IMG/VR virus record: IMGVR_UViG_3300047311_000444
Location: 1-57,458 of that record
From: a virus
Strand: one strand, 5' to 3'
DNA: 57,458 bases
The position numbers and the translations under genes were made by a program. The notes beneath the pieces are model-generated. The model was not told the DNA's origin. It searched no databases and worked only from the letters and a program-made list of their open reading frames with translations. Below, piece after piece: positions 23,148 through 31,855 of the stretch. Every line of letters begins with the position of its first letter. Positions within the stretch are counted from its first letter, which is position 1.

Positions 23148-24173
23148 ATGCTTACTTTTGGAGATTGCAAGGCGAGTCGGCAGATCATTTCTGCCGCTGC
23201 CGCGTGTCCAACGAGTGACGCCTTCCGGGACTACGTCAATCAGGGAACCGACATGCTCATGAAGCGTGGGAATTTCTGGGGAACGGTTCAACCCTTGCAA
23301 GTCTGCGTTTCAAATCAGTGCATCACGTGGAATCGGTACGTGGGAACGGTGCTCGCGACCAACGTGTGCCGCTCAGCGTCTCGTCCTCAAAATAACTGGA
23401 GCGCGTTCGTCCCGATTGGACCGATGGGGATTCGTGGAGACGGTTTCGGATTTGGCCACGGTGGTTGCACCGGCGATCTGGTCCTTGAGAATGTCGGCAC
23501 CAGTCCCGTGTTCAATCAGGTTGCTTGCTCGAAAGCCTTCTACGTTCGCGCCTACCCCTCCGTGCGTGCCGACGTGGGCAAGAAGATCAGGATTTTCGGG
23601 ATCGACAGCAACGGTCAAACCATTCTCACCAAGAACGCTGACGGGACATGGTCCGAAGGCGTTGATATTACGATCGCGATCGAGTTCGCCTCAACGCCGA
23701 TGCTGGTGGGGGAGATCACGCGAGTTATCAAGGAGCCCACTCAGGGCGTTGTGAGACTGTTCCAGTACGACCCCGTGGAGAACGTGCTTGTTGATTGCGC
23801 CGTTTACGATCCCTCTGAAACCAATCCGGATTACAGAGTCTCCCGCCTCCACGGATTTGTTGGACGCGGCTGTTGCAATTGCTCTGGAGTGAAAAGCATC
23901 AAGGCCCTTGTTAAGCTCCAATTCATCAAAGTCCAAGTGGACAACGATCTGGTGATTATCGACAACGAGGATGCGATTGCTTTGGCGATTCAGGCGATCA
24001 AAGCCGGTGAGTCCGGAAAAGTCGGCAAGTCTGCCGCCTTCGAAGCCTCTGCAATCCACGATCTCAATTTGCAGTTGAGGGACAAATTCCCCCTCGACCA
24101 AACTCCAATCAGTTACAATCCATTTGGCACGGCAATCCCCGCTGGTCGAGCTATGATCGGGAGGATTATTTAG
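23148..24173 (+). CDS. Conserved podovirus-type tail adaptor-like protein
   Basis: A 341-residue protein with the opening pattern DAFRDYVNQGTDMLMKRGNFWG, then ITWNRYVGTV, FYVRAYPSVRADVGKKIRIFG and VYDPSETNPDY. I recognise these as a conserved structural family in uncultured podovirus-like phages. By position it corresponds to the gp11/adaptor layer between portal and nozzle. That equivalence is inference. The C-terminus (about 230-341) is helical with a CCNC cluster. Confidence 0.7.
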   Translation: MLTFGDCKASRQIISAAAACPTSDAFRDYVNQGTDMLMKRGNFWGTVQPLQVCVSNQCITWNRYVGTVLATNVCRSASRPQNNWSAFVPIGPMGIRGDGFGFGHGGCTGDLVLENVGTSPVFNQVACSKAFYVRAYPSVRADVGKKIRIFGIDSNGQTILTKNADGTWSEGVDITIAIEFASTPMLVGEITRVIKEPTQGVVRLFQYDPVENVLVDCAVYDPSETNPDYRVSRLHGFVGRGCCNCSGVKSIKALVKLQFIKVQVDNDLVIIDNEDAIALAIQAIKAGESGKVGKSAAFEASAIHDLNLQLRDKFPLDQTPISYNPFGTAIPAGRAMIGRII

Positions 24174-24176
24174 CCT

Positions 24177-24800
24177 ATGGCAACCAACCCACTCTTCAAA
24201 TCAGTTGGGGGAGGAACATCAACCGGGACTTACAATCCTTCGCCCTCGCCGCGCACTGGACAAGGTGCTTATGGTTTGGTGCCTGGAGCCATTGGCCTGC
24301 CGAATCCATCGGCGGACCTCGCTGCCGTTTATCCGAATCTGACAGGGCAAAACGCACAACTGTCCAAGAATATCATGGGGGAACTCAGCGGCGAGCTTTC
24401 TCCTGAGACGATCAAAACAATTCAGGATCAAGCGGCTCGCTTCGGCGTCATGAGCGGCAGTCCTCTCAGCGGTTTTGCTGGAGCAGCGGGGCTGAAGAAT
24501 CTTGGGCTCTCGGTCGAACAGCAGCAAAAGGGGGGGCTTGCCGACTACCTCAATGCGATCACCGGAATTTCGAAGACGCAGACAGTTTCTCCGGAGCTAC
24601 AGACCGAGACCGCTCTGCAAAATTCAGTCTTCAATGCGGCTCCCGACCCCGCAATGGCGGCAGCGCAGCAGCAGAAGCTTCTGGACAAGTACCTCCAGGA
24701 AACCAAGGGTCCCGCTGGCGGCACAGTTCCTCAGGGGGTAACGAGGAGAAACATTTACCCCGGCAGTGCCGAATGGGGTGGTGCGCCATTTGATATTTGA
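24177..24800 (+). CDS. Small internal virion protein candidate
   Basis: A 207-residue protein, Gly/Pro/Ser-rich at the start and Ala/Gln-rich helical later (AMAAAQQQKLLDKYL). Its place directly before a coiled-coil protein and a giant virion protein mirrors the ejection-protein cluster of podoviruses, where such proteins are packed in the capsid core. No motif is recognised. Confidence 0.6.
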   Translation: MATNPLFKSVGGGTSTGTYNPSPSPRTGQGAYGLVPGAIGLPNPSADLAAVYPNLTGQNAQLSKNIMGELSGELSPETIKTIQDQAARFGVMSGSPLSGFAGAAGLKNLGLSVEQQQKGGLADYLNAITGISKTQTVSPELQTETALQNSVFNAAPDPAMAAAQQQKLLDKYLQETKGPAGGTVPQGVTRRNIYPGSAEWGGAPFDI

Positions 24801-25645
24801 TTATGCCCTACGTACCGCCATGGCTCGACATCAAGCCCGCTGACTTCACGCAGGCTGCGGAGGCTGGCGCGAGGATTGGGACACAACTTTCCAGCATTGC
24901 GACAGACGCGCAGGTTGCCCGCGAGCGTATTGCTGCATCGGCTGCGGAAAATGCGTCACGTGTGGCCGCTGGAGCGGAAGAGGCCGCAGCACGCAGGGTG
25001 CAAGCAGCGCAGGAATCGGAGTCCGAGCGTCAATTGCGCCAGTGGGAAAACCAGCAGCGGATTCAGATGGAGCAACAACAACTCTCCTCCCAGGAAGGTC
25101 GCTCAGCCGCAGAGCTTGGGCAGAAGACTGCTTACGAAGGTGGATTGCTCAATCTCCGGAGCGCGGCCAACGACATCGCCCAGCAGCGCGCAGACATCGC
25201 TGCGGGCAAGGCTGGAGACACTGGCGGGAAAATGACTCCGCTGGACACTCACATGCTGAGTGACGCCCTGATTCGTCGACGGCAAGCGCAAGCGGCAATC
25301 ACGAAAGCCTCTGAGGATATTTCAACCGGAGGACCGAGTCGCGACATGCTCTCGAAGCTTCGAGCGGCTGAAGCAGACATTGACTCGCTGACGAAGAAAT
25401 ACGCGGCGCCTCCGACTGCTGGCACGGGAACGAATCCGGCGATGCAAGAGGGTGCGCGCGTCAGAAGCAAAACCACTGGCCAAATGGGAACGATCAAAAA
25501 CGGGGACGTGGTTTGGGACGCTGCTCCCGCGGCGCCTCCCCCCGGCGCTCTTTACTCTGGTCTTCCCGGAGGCCAGCCCGTATCGTCCGGGAATATGTTC
25601 ATGGGGGCGAATCTGCCCGCGCTGACGGAGCAGGGTGCCCAGTGA
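24797..25645 (+). CDS. Coiled-coil internal virion protein candidate
   Basis: A 282-residue protein, ATG overlapping the previous stop. Residues 15-190 are Ala/Glu/Gln-rich heptads (AEEAAARRVQAAQESESERQ) predicted to form a long coiled coil. The C-terminus is Gly/Pro-rich. By context it is probably an ejected core protein. No enzymatic domain is visible. Confidence 0.65.
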   Translation: MIMPYVPPWLDIKPADFTQAAEAGARIGTQLSSIATDAQVARERIAASAAENASRVAAGAEEAAARRVQAAQESESERQLRQWENQQRIQMEQQQLSSQEGRSAAELGQKTAYEGGLLNLRSAANDIAQQRADIAAGKAGDTGGKMTPLDTHMLSDALIRRRQAQAAITKASEDISTGGPSRDMLSKLRAAEADIDSLTKKYAAPPTAGTGTNPAMQEGARVRSKTTGQMGTIKNGDVVWDAAPAAPPPGALYSGLPGGQPVSSGNMFMGANLPALTEQGAQ

Positions 25646-25646
25646 T

Positions 25647-28600
25647 ATGCCCGCAACAAATTTCGATGATCTGGAGGTGCTCCCTCCGGAGTCTGACGTA
25701 GGACCGATTCAAGTCGGCTCTCTGTTGCAGAAGCCTTTTGTCCCGCCCCCGTTCACGCCGCAGGAGATCAACATCGTCGGAGGTCAAAAGCCCCCACTCA
25801 CTGGCGGCGCTCTTCTCAACAAAGGAATTGCGGCGCTTCCCCCGGACTTGCAGGACGTGCTGACGAAGCAACTCCCGCAGGTGAGCAAAGCGATTGGAAG
25901 CTCCACTGAAGCCGTTGGGAATCTCGCTGTCGGCGCGCTGTCGGACCTGGGGCAAAACATCGTTTCACCCGAAGAGGGTTATCACACGGAGAATGTCCAG
26001 ACGGCGCTCAACAACCCGATCATTCCCATGCCAGCGCGACAGGGAGAGGAGCGGCTCGTCGTCACTCCCGGCAAAGGCGTTGAGAGCGTTCGCAAACAAA
26101 TCCCAGCGCAAGACATCGAGGAGCTTCCGACGTACGCGGACGTTCGCGCGGCACCTGGAATGAAGATTCCATTGATTGACACGCCGGTTGCATCCGTCGC
26201 CCAAGGCATCGTCAAGAGCCTTCCGCAACTTGCCCTCACCGCAGCCGGTGGAGAAGTGATCGGAACTCCTGCCGCCGCTGCCGCCGTTTTTGGATCAACA
26301 CCGCAGGGCTTCGACCCCAAAGCCGCCGCGATCGCCGCTGCGCTGCCGTTCGCTGGCAAGTACAGCGGAGAGATTGCTGGAGCGATCGCCAAGCAGTTCG
26401 GTGTTGAAAGCTCGACGGCGCTCAACTGGATCAAGGGTGCGGCTGGAACCGCAGGACCGGCTGCGGGTCTTATCGCCGAACAGGAGACGGAGATCAGCAA
26501 GCTCCCGAAAGACCAGCAGCATGAAGCCCGCATAAATATGTGGGCGAACATTGCCGGACAACTCGCGCTCGGCCCCATGGGGGTTGAGTTCGAGCGTGGC
26601 GGCGCGCCGCGAGCAGAGGCAGGTCCGGAAAAGATTTCCGTCGAAGGCCGACAACTTAAACCCCGCGCTCCGGAACTTCCGGAGATCAAACCAGGAGAAT
26701 TCTATGCCCTTCACCAAGAAACAGCACAACCTTTTCGAAGCCTGCGCGAAAGGATCGGGCAAGATGTCGGTCAAGTGCCCACCGAAGAAGGTGGCGGCGC
26801 GGCTGGCGTCAGAGGGAGTGAAGAAAAGCCCAGTCCGGAGTCAGGGGCACGCGCTGGCGAAGTACGCGCAACACCTGTCGAACAGGTAACAGCATTCACC
26901 AAGGCCCTTGATGTCACTGGGCAGCGTCCGCCCAGCACAGAGGAGTCCCATGCCGCAGGAATGCAATCCAAGACGGTCGCTGATCTCGACCATTTGATTG
27001 AGGCACAGCGGCAATTGAGGGATAAGAAAACTGCGGCGAGCGATCGGGCGAAATCGGCAACCAGCCCCGAAGCGAAAATGGCGGCATTGAACGAGGGCAT
27101 GGGCGCGGCGACTAAAGGACAACTTCCACGTGAAGCGATCGAAGCGGCGACAAATACTGGAAGCGCTAAAGAGGGTGAAGGCACTCGCAACAATCTCGGA
27201 GAACGTCCGCTTGATTGGCGCAACAACCCAGAAGCAAAGGACTGGCTTCTCAAAAACGGAGCGGAACTCTGGGGCGAGAAAAGCGAGCAGTGGAAAAACT
27301 TTCAGGCAGAGGCGGCAGCGCACACTCCTGAATCGAAAGGGGGTGTTGTCAGTGAAGAAACGCAAAGGCTCCAAAAAGAAAAAGGGGTACTGAGTCCCGA
27401 AGTTCAAAATGTGATGGAGTCTGAGGCTGCGAAGGACGCTCCCCGAAACCCGAACAACTTGGAAGTCGTCCAGCGCGGCCTCGGACCAAATGCTCATTGG
27501 GCAGTGATCGACCATGGGAAGGGCGACGTTGTCGCCACTTTTGGAAGCAAGTCATTGGCCGAACAGCAATTGGCCGACATGAAGGGCCAGAAGACTATTG
27601 ATGTTGAATCCAAGGCAATGGGTGCTGGCCCCGGCGCTCAAACGATCGGTGAGGAAGGCAAGCCCGAACTCGCCCAACTCACCGACGCTCTCCAAACCAT
27701 GGCAGAGCAGGGCAAGGGAAAACCTCAACTCAAGCGCGCGTACAGTCTCGGAGAGCAGTTCCAGCAGTTGAAAGCCCCCGTGCTGAAGGGCATCACCGGA
27801 CTGAAGACCGCAGCGCAATCCGCAAAGCTCAGCCTGACTCGCCCCACGGCATGGACTGGATTCAAAGCCGCATTGGGCGAGCGTCAACTTGCGCTCAGCG
27901 AATCGACGCTGAACCTGAGAGACTTCGTCGACAAGGCAATGCGTGGAGTGCCCAACGCGCTCGATCGCGAAGCGATTTCCAATTACGTGGACAACGGCGG
28001 AGACCGGCAGAAGCTTCTCACTGCGATCGCGGAGACCGATCCCAAATACGAAGCGGGCTATCAGCGGGCGCTGAACCTCCCGCCCGAACTCCGAAACGTC
28101 GCGGAAAACATCCGGAACTATTTCGAGTCTCGGTTGCAAGACGCGATCGACGCGGGAATCCTTGAGGACGGCGTCGAGGATTACATTCACAGATTTTATG
28201 AGAAGGATTCTCCTTGGAAGTCCGGTGTCATCTCCGAGATTCGGAGTGGAGTGTTCACCGGCAAGCCTGCATTGGCAAAGCAGCGAATTTTTCAGTACGA
28301 CTACGAAGCGGAAAAAGCGGGCTACAAGGTCAACAAGGATTTCTCTCAGCGCGTTGCCGCCTACGATTACTCGCTCAACAAAGCGATCGCTGATCGAAAG
28401 TTCGTCAAAGATTTAATGCAGTGGAAAATGAGCGACGGTCGACCCGCGATCGACGTGGGAGGCCGCGCTGACAAGGTTGGCGGAGTGGGAACTGACGCAG
28501 CGTTCCTGATCAAGCCACAGTACCGCCCCCGCCTGGAGGCCAAGCCGGGGATGACGCCCGCAGAGCTTGAGCAGGTGAGATTGAACGACCGAAGCGAATA

Positions 28601-30215
28601 CGTGCCTTACGATCACCCCGCGCTTCGAAAATGGAAATGGATGACGGTTGACGCTGAGGGCTCTCCGATCATGGTCCAAGGCGACGTGCTTGTTCATAAG
28701 GATGCAATGCGGGACCCAAGGAATCCGCTCAATCAACCGATCCCGGCAGTGTTCGGAAAATCCGCCGTCCGCAATTTCAAACCATGGGGAGTTCCTGTTG
28801 GTCGCGCCGCGCTGCTGGGCAGCAGCACCGTTAAGCAAACGATGCTGGACCTTTCTGGATTCCATCCGGTTCAGATCACAATCCACGGGCTGGAACATCG
28901 AGCCAATGTCCCGCTTACTCGCTGGTCCGCCAACATCACGGGAAGGTCGTTCAAAGCGATTGATCTCAACGACCCGGTTCAACGATCGCTCGTCTCTCAC
29001 GGGCTCAACGTCGTGGATCACAGCGGCCTTGAAGCCTTCTCGGAGGGCGTCTCCGGTGGAGGCTCCTCGCTGTTTCGAAAAGTGCCGTGGTTGGGAGACA
29101 AACTCCAGACGTATCAGCATTGGCTTTTCCAGGATTACATTCCTCGCCTGAAGATGGAAATGGCGACTCATGCTCTGGAGAGAAACCGGGCTGTGTATGC
29201 CAAAGACCTCGCCTCCGGGAAACTCACAGAGGACCAGTTGCTCCATATCACCGCGAATCAGGCCAATGCCGCGTTCGGTGAGTTGAATTACGAAATGATG
29301 GGACGCAACAAGACCTTTCAGGATGGTTTGCGGCTGGCCTTCCTCGCCCCGGACTTTCTCGAAGCTCGCGGACGTTTCGTCGGCCAAGCATTGAAGGGTT
29401 ACGGTCGCGAGCAACTCACGGCGCTCACGCTGGGCGCGGCCACGCTGTACATCACCGCAAGGATGATGAATAAAATGATCAGCGGCGAATATCACTTCGA
29501 GCCCGAACACGCTTTCGATGTCATGCACAACGGTCGCGCTTATTCGATTCGAACTGTCCAGGGCGACTTGCTTCACTTGGCGTTCAATCCCCGAAGCTTC
29601 GCCTACACCCGATTGAATCCCGTCACGACGAGAACGCTGTTCGAAATCGGCACTGGGCGAGACCAATTCGGAAGACCCCGCTCCGCGCTTGATCAAGTCA
29701 AAGACTTTGCCTCAACGATTGTCCCGATCTCCATTCGTGGAGCGCTCAAGCAGCCTGAGCAAAAATGGTGGGAGGGATTCATCAACAGTCTCGGGGTGAC
29801 GGAGCGCCGCGCAACGGCATCGGACAGCGTTTACAAGCTCGCCGACGATTTCAAAAAGAAGCACGGCATTCAAGAGCCGGGTGAGTTCATTTACGATCCC
29901 GAGAAGGACCCGTATCGCGGAACCAAACTGGCCTTGATGTTCGACACTCCGCAGAGCGCAGCCCAGGAAATGAAGCTCGCCGTGGACAAGGGCGCAACCG
30001 ACTGGAAGCACATTGGAGCTTACTTCAACGAGTTCGGCAAAAAGCCCTTCACTGGCAGCAAGGCACGCGAGAAGGATTTCTGGAACACGCTGAGCCCCGA
30101 TCAGCAGAAAATCTACAAGGACGCAGTCAACGAGCGTCTTAAAATGCGGAAGAATGCCGCCGAAGCGTTCAAGATTCTTCGAGCGGAGCGGGATCAGCAG
30201 CAACAAACTCCTTGA
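25647..30215 (+). CDS. Giant internal virion (DNA-ejection) protein
   Basis: A 1,522-residue protein and the largest gene. Residues 180-280 have Ala/Gly-rich segments that could insert in membranes. About 330-640 is low-complexity, acidic linker. From about 700 onward a helical, Arg/Lys-rich region includes FLAPDFLEARGRFVG and RPRSALDQVKDFAS, a pattern shared with large polyvalent virion proteins. Podoviruses eject such proteins to build the DNA channel. No lytic transglycosylase motif is seen. ATG 25647 is chosen just after the upstream stop. A small gene is nested in another frame at 26704-26889, where this frame loses its GC-rich third positions. Confidence 0.85.
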   Translation: MPATNFDDLEVLPPESDVGPIQVGSLLQKPFVPPPFTPQEINIVGGQKPPLTGGALLNKGIAALPPDLQDVLTKQLPQVSKAIGSSTEAVGNLAVGALSDLGQNIVSPEEGYHTENVQTALNNPIIPMPARQGEERLVVTPGKGVESVRKQIPAQDIEELPTYADVRAAPGMKIPLIDTPVASVAQGIVKSLPQLALTAAGGEVIGTPAAAAAVFGSTPQGFDPKAAAIAAALPFAGKYSGEIAGAIAKQFGVESSTALNWIKGAAGTAGPAAGLIAEQETEISKLPKDQQHEARINMWANIAGQLALGPMGVEFERGGAPRAEAGPEKISVEGRQLKPRAPELPEIKPGEFYALHQETAQPFRSLRERIGQDVGQVPTEEGGGAAGVRGSEEKPSPESGARAGEVRATPVEQVTAFTKALDVTGQRPPSTEESHAAGMQSKTVADLDHLIEAQRQLRDKKTAASDRAKSATSPEAKMAALNEGMGAATKGQLPREAIEAATNTGSAKEGEGTRNNLGERPLDWRNNPEAKDWLLKNGAELWGEKSEQWKNFQAEAAAHTPESKGGVVSEETQRLQKEKGVLSPEVQNVMESEAAKDAPRNPNNLEVVQRGLGPNAHWAVIDHGKGDVVATFGSKSLAEQQLADMKGQKTIDVESKAMGAGPGAQTIGEEGKPELAQLTDALQTMAEQGKGKPQLKRAYSLGEQFQQLKAPVLKGITGLKTAAQSAKLSLTRPTAWTGFKAALGERQLALSESTLNLRDFVDKAMRGVPNALDREAISNYVDNGGDRQKLLTAIAETDPKYEAGYQRALNLPPELRNVAENIRNYFESRLQDAIDAGILEDGVEDYIHRFYEKDSPWKSGVISEIRSGVFTGKPALAKQRIFQYDYEAEKAGYKVNKDFSQRVAAYDYSLNKAIADRKFVKDLMQWKMSDGRPAIDVGGRADKVGGVGTDAAFLIKPQYRPRLEAKPGMTPAELEQVRLNDRSEYVPYDHPALRKWKWMTVDAEGSPIMVQGDVLVHKDAMRDPRNPLNQPIPAVFGKSAVRNFKPWGVPVGRAALLGSSTVKQTMLDLSGFHPVQITIHGLEHRANVPLTRWSANITGRSFKAIDLNDPVQRSLVSHGLNVVDHSGLEAFSEGVSGGGSSLFRKVPWLGDKLQTYQHWLFQDYIPRLKMEMATHALERNRAVYAKDLASGKLTEDQLLHITANQANAAFGELNYEMMGRNKTFQDGLRLAFLAPDFLEARGRFVGQALKGYGREQLTALTLGAATLYITARMMNKMISGEYHFEPEHAFDVMHNGRAYSIRTVQGDLLHLAFNPRSFAYTRLNPVTTRTLFEIGTGRDQFGRPRSALDQVKDFASTIVPISIRGALKQPEQKWWEGFINSLGVTERRATASDSVYKLADDFKKKHGIQEPGEFIYDPEKDPYRGTKLALMFDTPQSAAQEMKLAVDKGATDWKHIGAYFNEFGKKPFTGSKAREKDFWNTLSPDQQKIYKDAVNERLKMRKNAAEAFKILRAERDQQQQTP
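26704..26889 (+). CDS. Nested out-of-frame small gene within the giant virion gene
   Basis: A 61-residue frame in another register starts MPFTKKQHNLFEACAKG six bases after AGGAGA, one of the best ribosome-binding sites in the window. It continues with SVKCPPKKVAARLASEGVKK. The basic, helical composition resembles small standalone phage proteins. By hand count about 80% of its codons end in G or C against about 46% for the giant frame over the same bases, so selection seems to act on this frame. The giant frame here reads as acidic, Gly/Glu-rich filler. Function unknown. Confidence 0.7.
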   Translation: MPFTKKQHNLFEACAKGSGKMSVKCPPKKVAARLASEGVKKSPVRSQGHALAKYAQHLSNR

Positions 30216-30223
30216 CGGCAAGC

Positions 30224-30247
30224 GGCTTGTTTGTGATAACACAAGCC
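30224..30247 (+). other. Short intergenic hairpin
   Basis: GGCTTGT (30224-30230) and ACAAGCC (30241-30247) form a 7-bp stem in the gap after the giant virion gene. No T-run follows, so it is not a clear terminator. An mRNA processing or stability role is possible. Confidence 0.3.
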
Positions 30248-30266
30248 ATGCGAACCCGCGCGCACT

Positions 30267-30557
30267 ATGATTGAGCCCAAGCAGCAATTTCTCTCTCAGT
30301 TACCGGCAGAGTCAAATTTCAGAAACGTGATCATATCCGACGTGTTTCAGAGGGCTCTGATACTGTCGTTCACTCAACTCGCCATTGAGACGATTTCTCC
30401 GGAACAACTGAAGGGGGCAAAGCGATTCGTGGAAATCCTCACCGACATCGGAACCCCGTCCGCCCCACCAAAAGACTTTCCGGACAAAAAGCTTGATCAC
30501 TCGGTATTTCATTCACCGCAAGAGCAGCCGAAAAAGACAAAGAAGAAAGCAACATAA
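30267..30557 (+). CDS. Hypothetical protein upstream of the scaffold
   Basis: A 96-residue protein with a helical core (FRNVIISDVFQRALILSFTQ) and a Lys-rich tail ending KKTKKKAT. No clear ribosome-binding site. It lies between the ejection proteins and the scaffold-like gene. Role unknown. Confidence 0.7.
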   Translation: MIEPKQQFLSQLPAESNFRNVIISDVFQRALILSFTQLAIETISPEQLKGAKRFVEILTDIGTPSAPPKDFPDKKLDHSVFHSPQEQPKKTKKKAT

Positions 30558-31855
30558 TGGCAGAAGTAGCATCACCCCCAGCCGCTCCAGCGGCAGCCCC
30601 TCCGACTCCCCCGCCGTCGTCTCCCCCGAGTGCGCCGCCAGCGGCTCCCGCTGCCGCGCCGTCCGGAGAGGGCGAAGGTCCTGGATCATTTGACAAGTTC
30701 GACACTGCCTTTGAAGACCTCGGGCAAGACACTCCCCCGCCGTCAGGGACTCCCGCCCCGGTACGCACTCCGAAGGCACCGGCGAAGCCTGCCGCCACAC
30801 CCGCGCCAGCCAAGCCAGCCGGGACGACTCCTCCGGGAGAATTCGAAGAGGTTGAGGGAATCCAGGTCCCCCGTTTTAAAAAGGACAGCGAGTTTCGGGG
30901 TTGGGGTCTCGCGGGCTATAAAAAGGCCAAGCAGTTGGAGACCGATCTCAACACTCTCCGAGCACAGCACCAGCAGATGGAGCAGGAGCACCCGAAGACC
31001 AAACAGGAGCGTGATGCCCTCGCCGCGCGCTTGGCTGACATCGAAAAGAATTTCAACGAAACGTCCGAACAGATCAAGTACCTCAATTACGAGCGCTCCA
31101 GCGAATACAAGGACAAGTACGAAACGCCCTACCGCAAAGCAGCGTCCGCTGCGTACGAAGCCGTAAAGCAGTTAACAGTGACGGAACCCGACCCGACGCA
31201 GCCGCCGAATCAGGACGGAAGTCATCCAACTCGGGAGCGTCCTGCCACGGAAGCAGACTTCGACGAAATTTATCAACTTCCCCTTGGTCCCGCCGCGAAG
31301 CTCGCGAGCAAAAAGTTCGGCCCCGAACTCGTCGGCACGATGATGCAACACTGGCACAACATCCGGACGCTGGCCAAAGACGCAACCAACGCGCTGAAGG
31401 ACTGGAAAGAAAAGGCGTCACAGCGCGAGAAGGCGGAGTCGGACCAGAAGACCATACAAGAGGGCCAGATTCAGGAAGCGTGGACGACAGTGAACAAGCG
31501 CATGTCGGAAGACCCTCGCGGCGCGGACCTGTGGGCAGAGGTGAAGGACGACAAGGAAATCAACGAAGCGATCGGGCAGGGATTTGCTCTCGCCGACCGT
31601 CGTTTCTCCAACGACTACGCAAAAATGTCACAAATGGAGAAGATCGTTCTCGATGCTTCAATCCGTCACCGGGTCGCGGCCTTTTATCGTTTACGGGTCG
31701 AAAACCAGCGGCTCAAAGCAGAGCATGCCCAGGCTCTCAAGGACCTTGCCGAACTTCGAGGTAGTGGCCCCGGAGAGCCTGGGACTCCCGGAGGCGGAGA
31801 GCAACCCGCTGGAGAGTCCAAGGGCGCAATGGCTGAGTTCGATGAGAAAATGTGA
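30557..31855 (+). CDS. Probable scaffolding protein
   Basis: A 432-residue protein. The first 100 residues are almost all Pro and Ala. Residues 125-180 (LETDLNTLRAQHQQMEQE) and 270-400 are charged coiled coil, and the tail is Gly/Pro-rich. This extended helical plan fits capsid scaffolds, which guide capsid assembly and then leave. It stands upstream of the capsid gene, though separated from it by sugar-transferase and fibre genes. Assignment is by composition and place only. Confidence 0.6.
   Translation: MAEVASPPAAPAAAPPTPPPSSPPSAPPAAPAAAPSGEGEGPGSFDKFDTAFEDLGQDTPPPSGTPAPVRTPKAPAKPAATPAPAKPAGTTPPGEFEEVEGIQVPRFKKDSEFRGWGLAGYKKAKQLETDLNTLRAQHQQMEQEHPKTKQERDALAARLADIEKNFNETSEQIKYLNYERSSEYKDKYETPYRKAASAAYEAVKQLTVTEPDPTQPPNQDGSHPTRERPATEADFDEIYQLPLGPAAKLASKKFGPELVGTMMQHWHNIRTLAKDATNALKDWKEKASQREKAESDQKTIQEGQIQEAWTTVNKRMSEDPRGADLWAEVKDDKEINEAIGQGFALADRRFSNDYAKMSQMEKIVLDASIRHRVAAFYRLRVENQRLKAEHAQALKDLAELRGSGPGEPGTPGGGEQPAGESKGAMAEFDEKM

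Noticed and set aside
27130-27393. Second nested frame in the giant gene ending in a Lys-rich tail
   Set aside because: Only the last few codons look protein-like, the start is weak, and no standalone family is recognised.
28413-29696. 427-codon minus-strand frame opposite the giant virion gene
   Set aside because: Antisense shadow; composition mirrors the sense codons.
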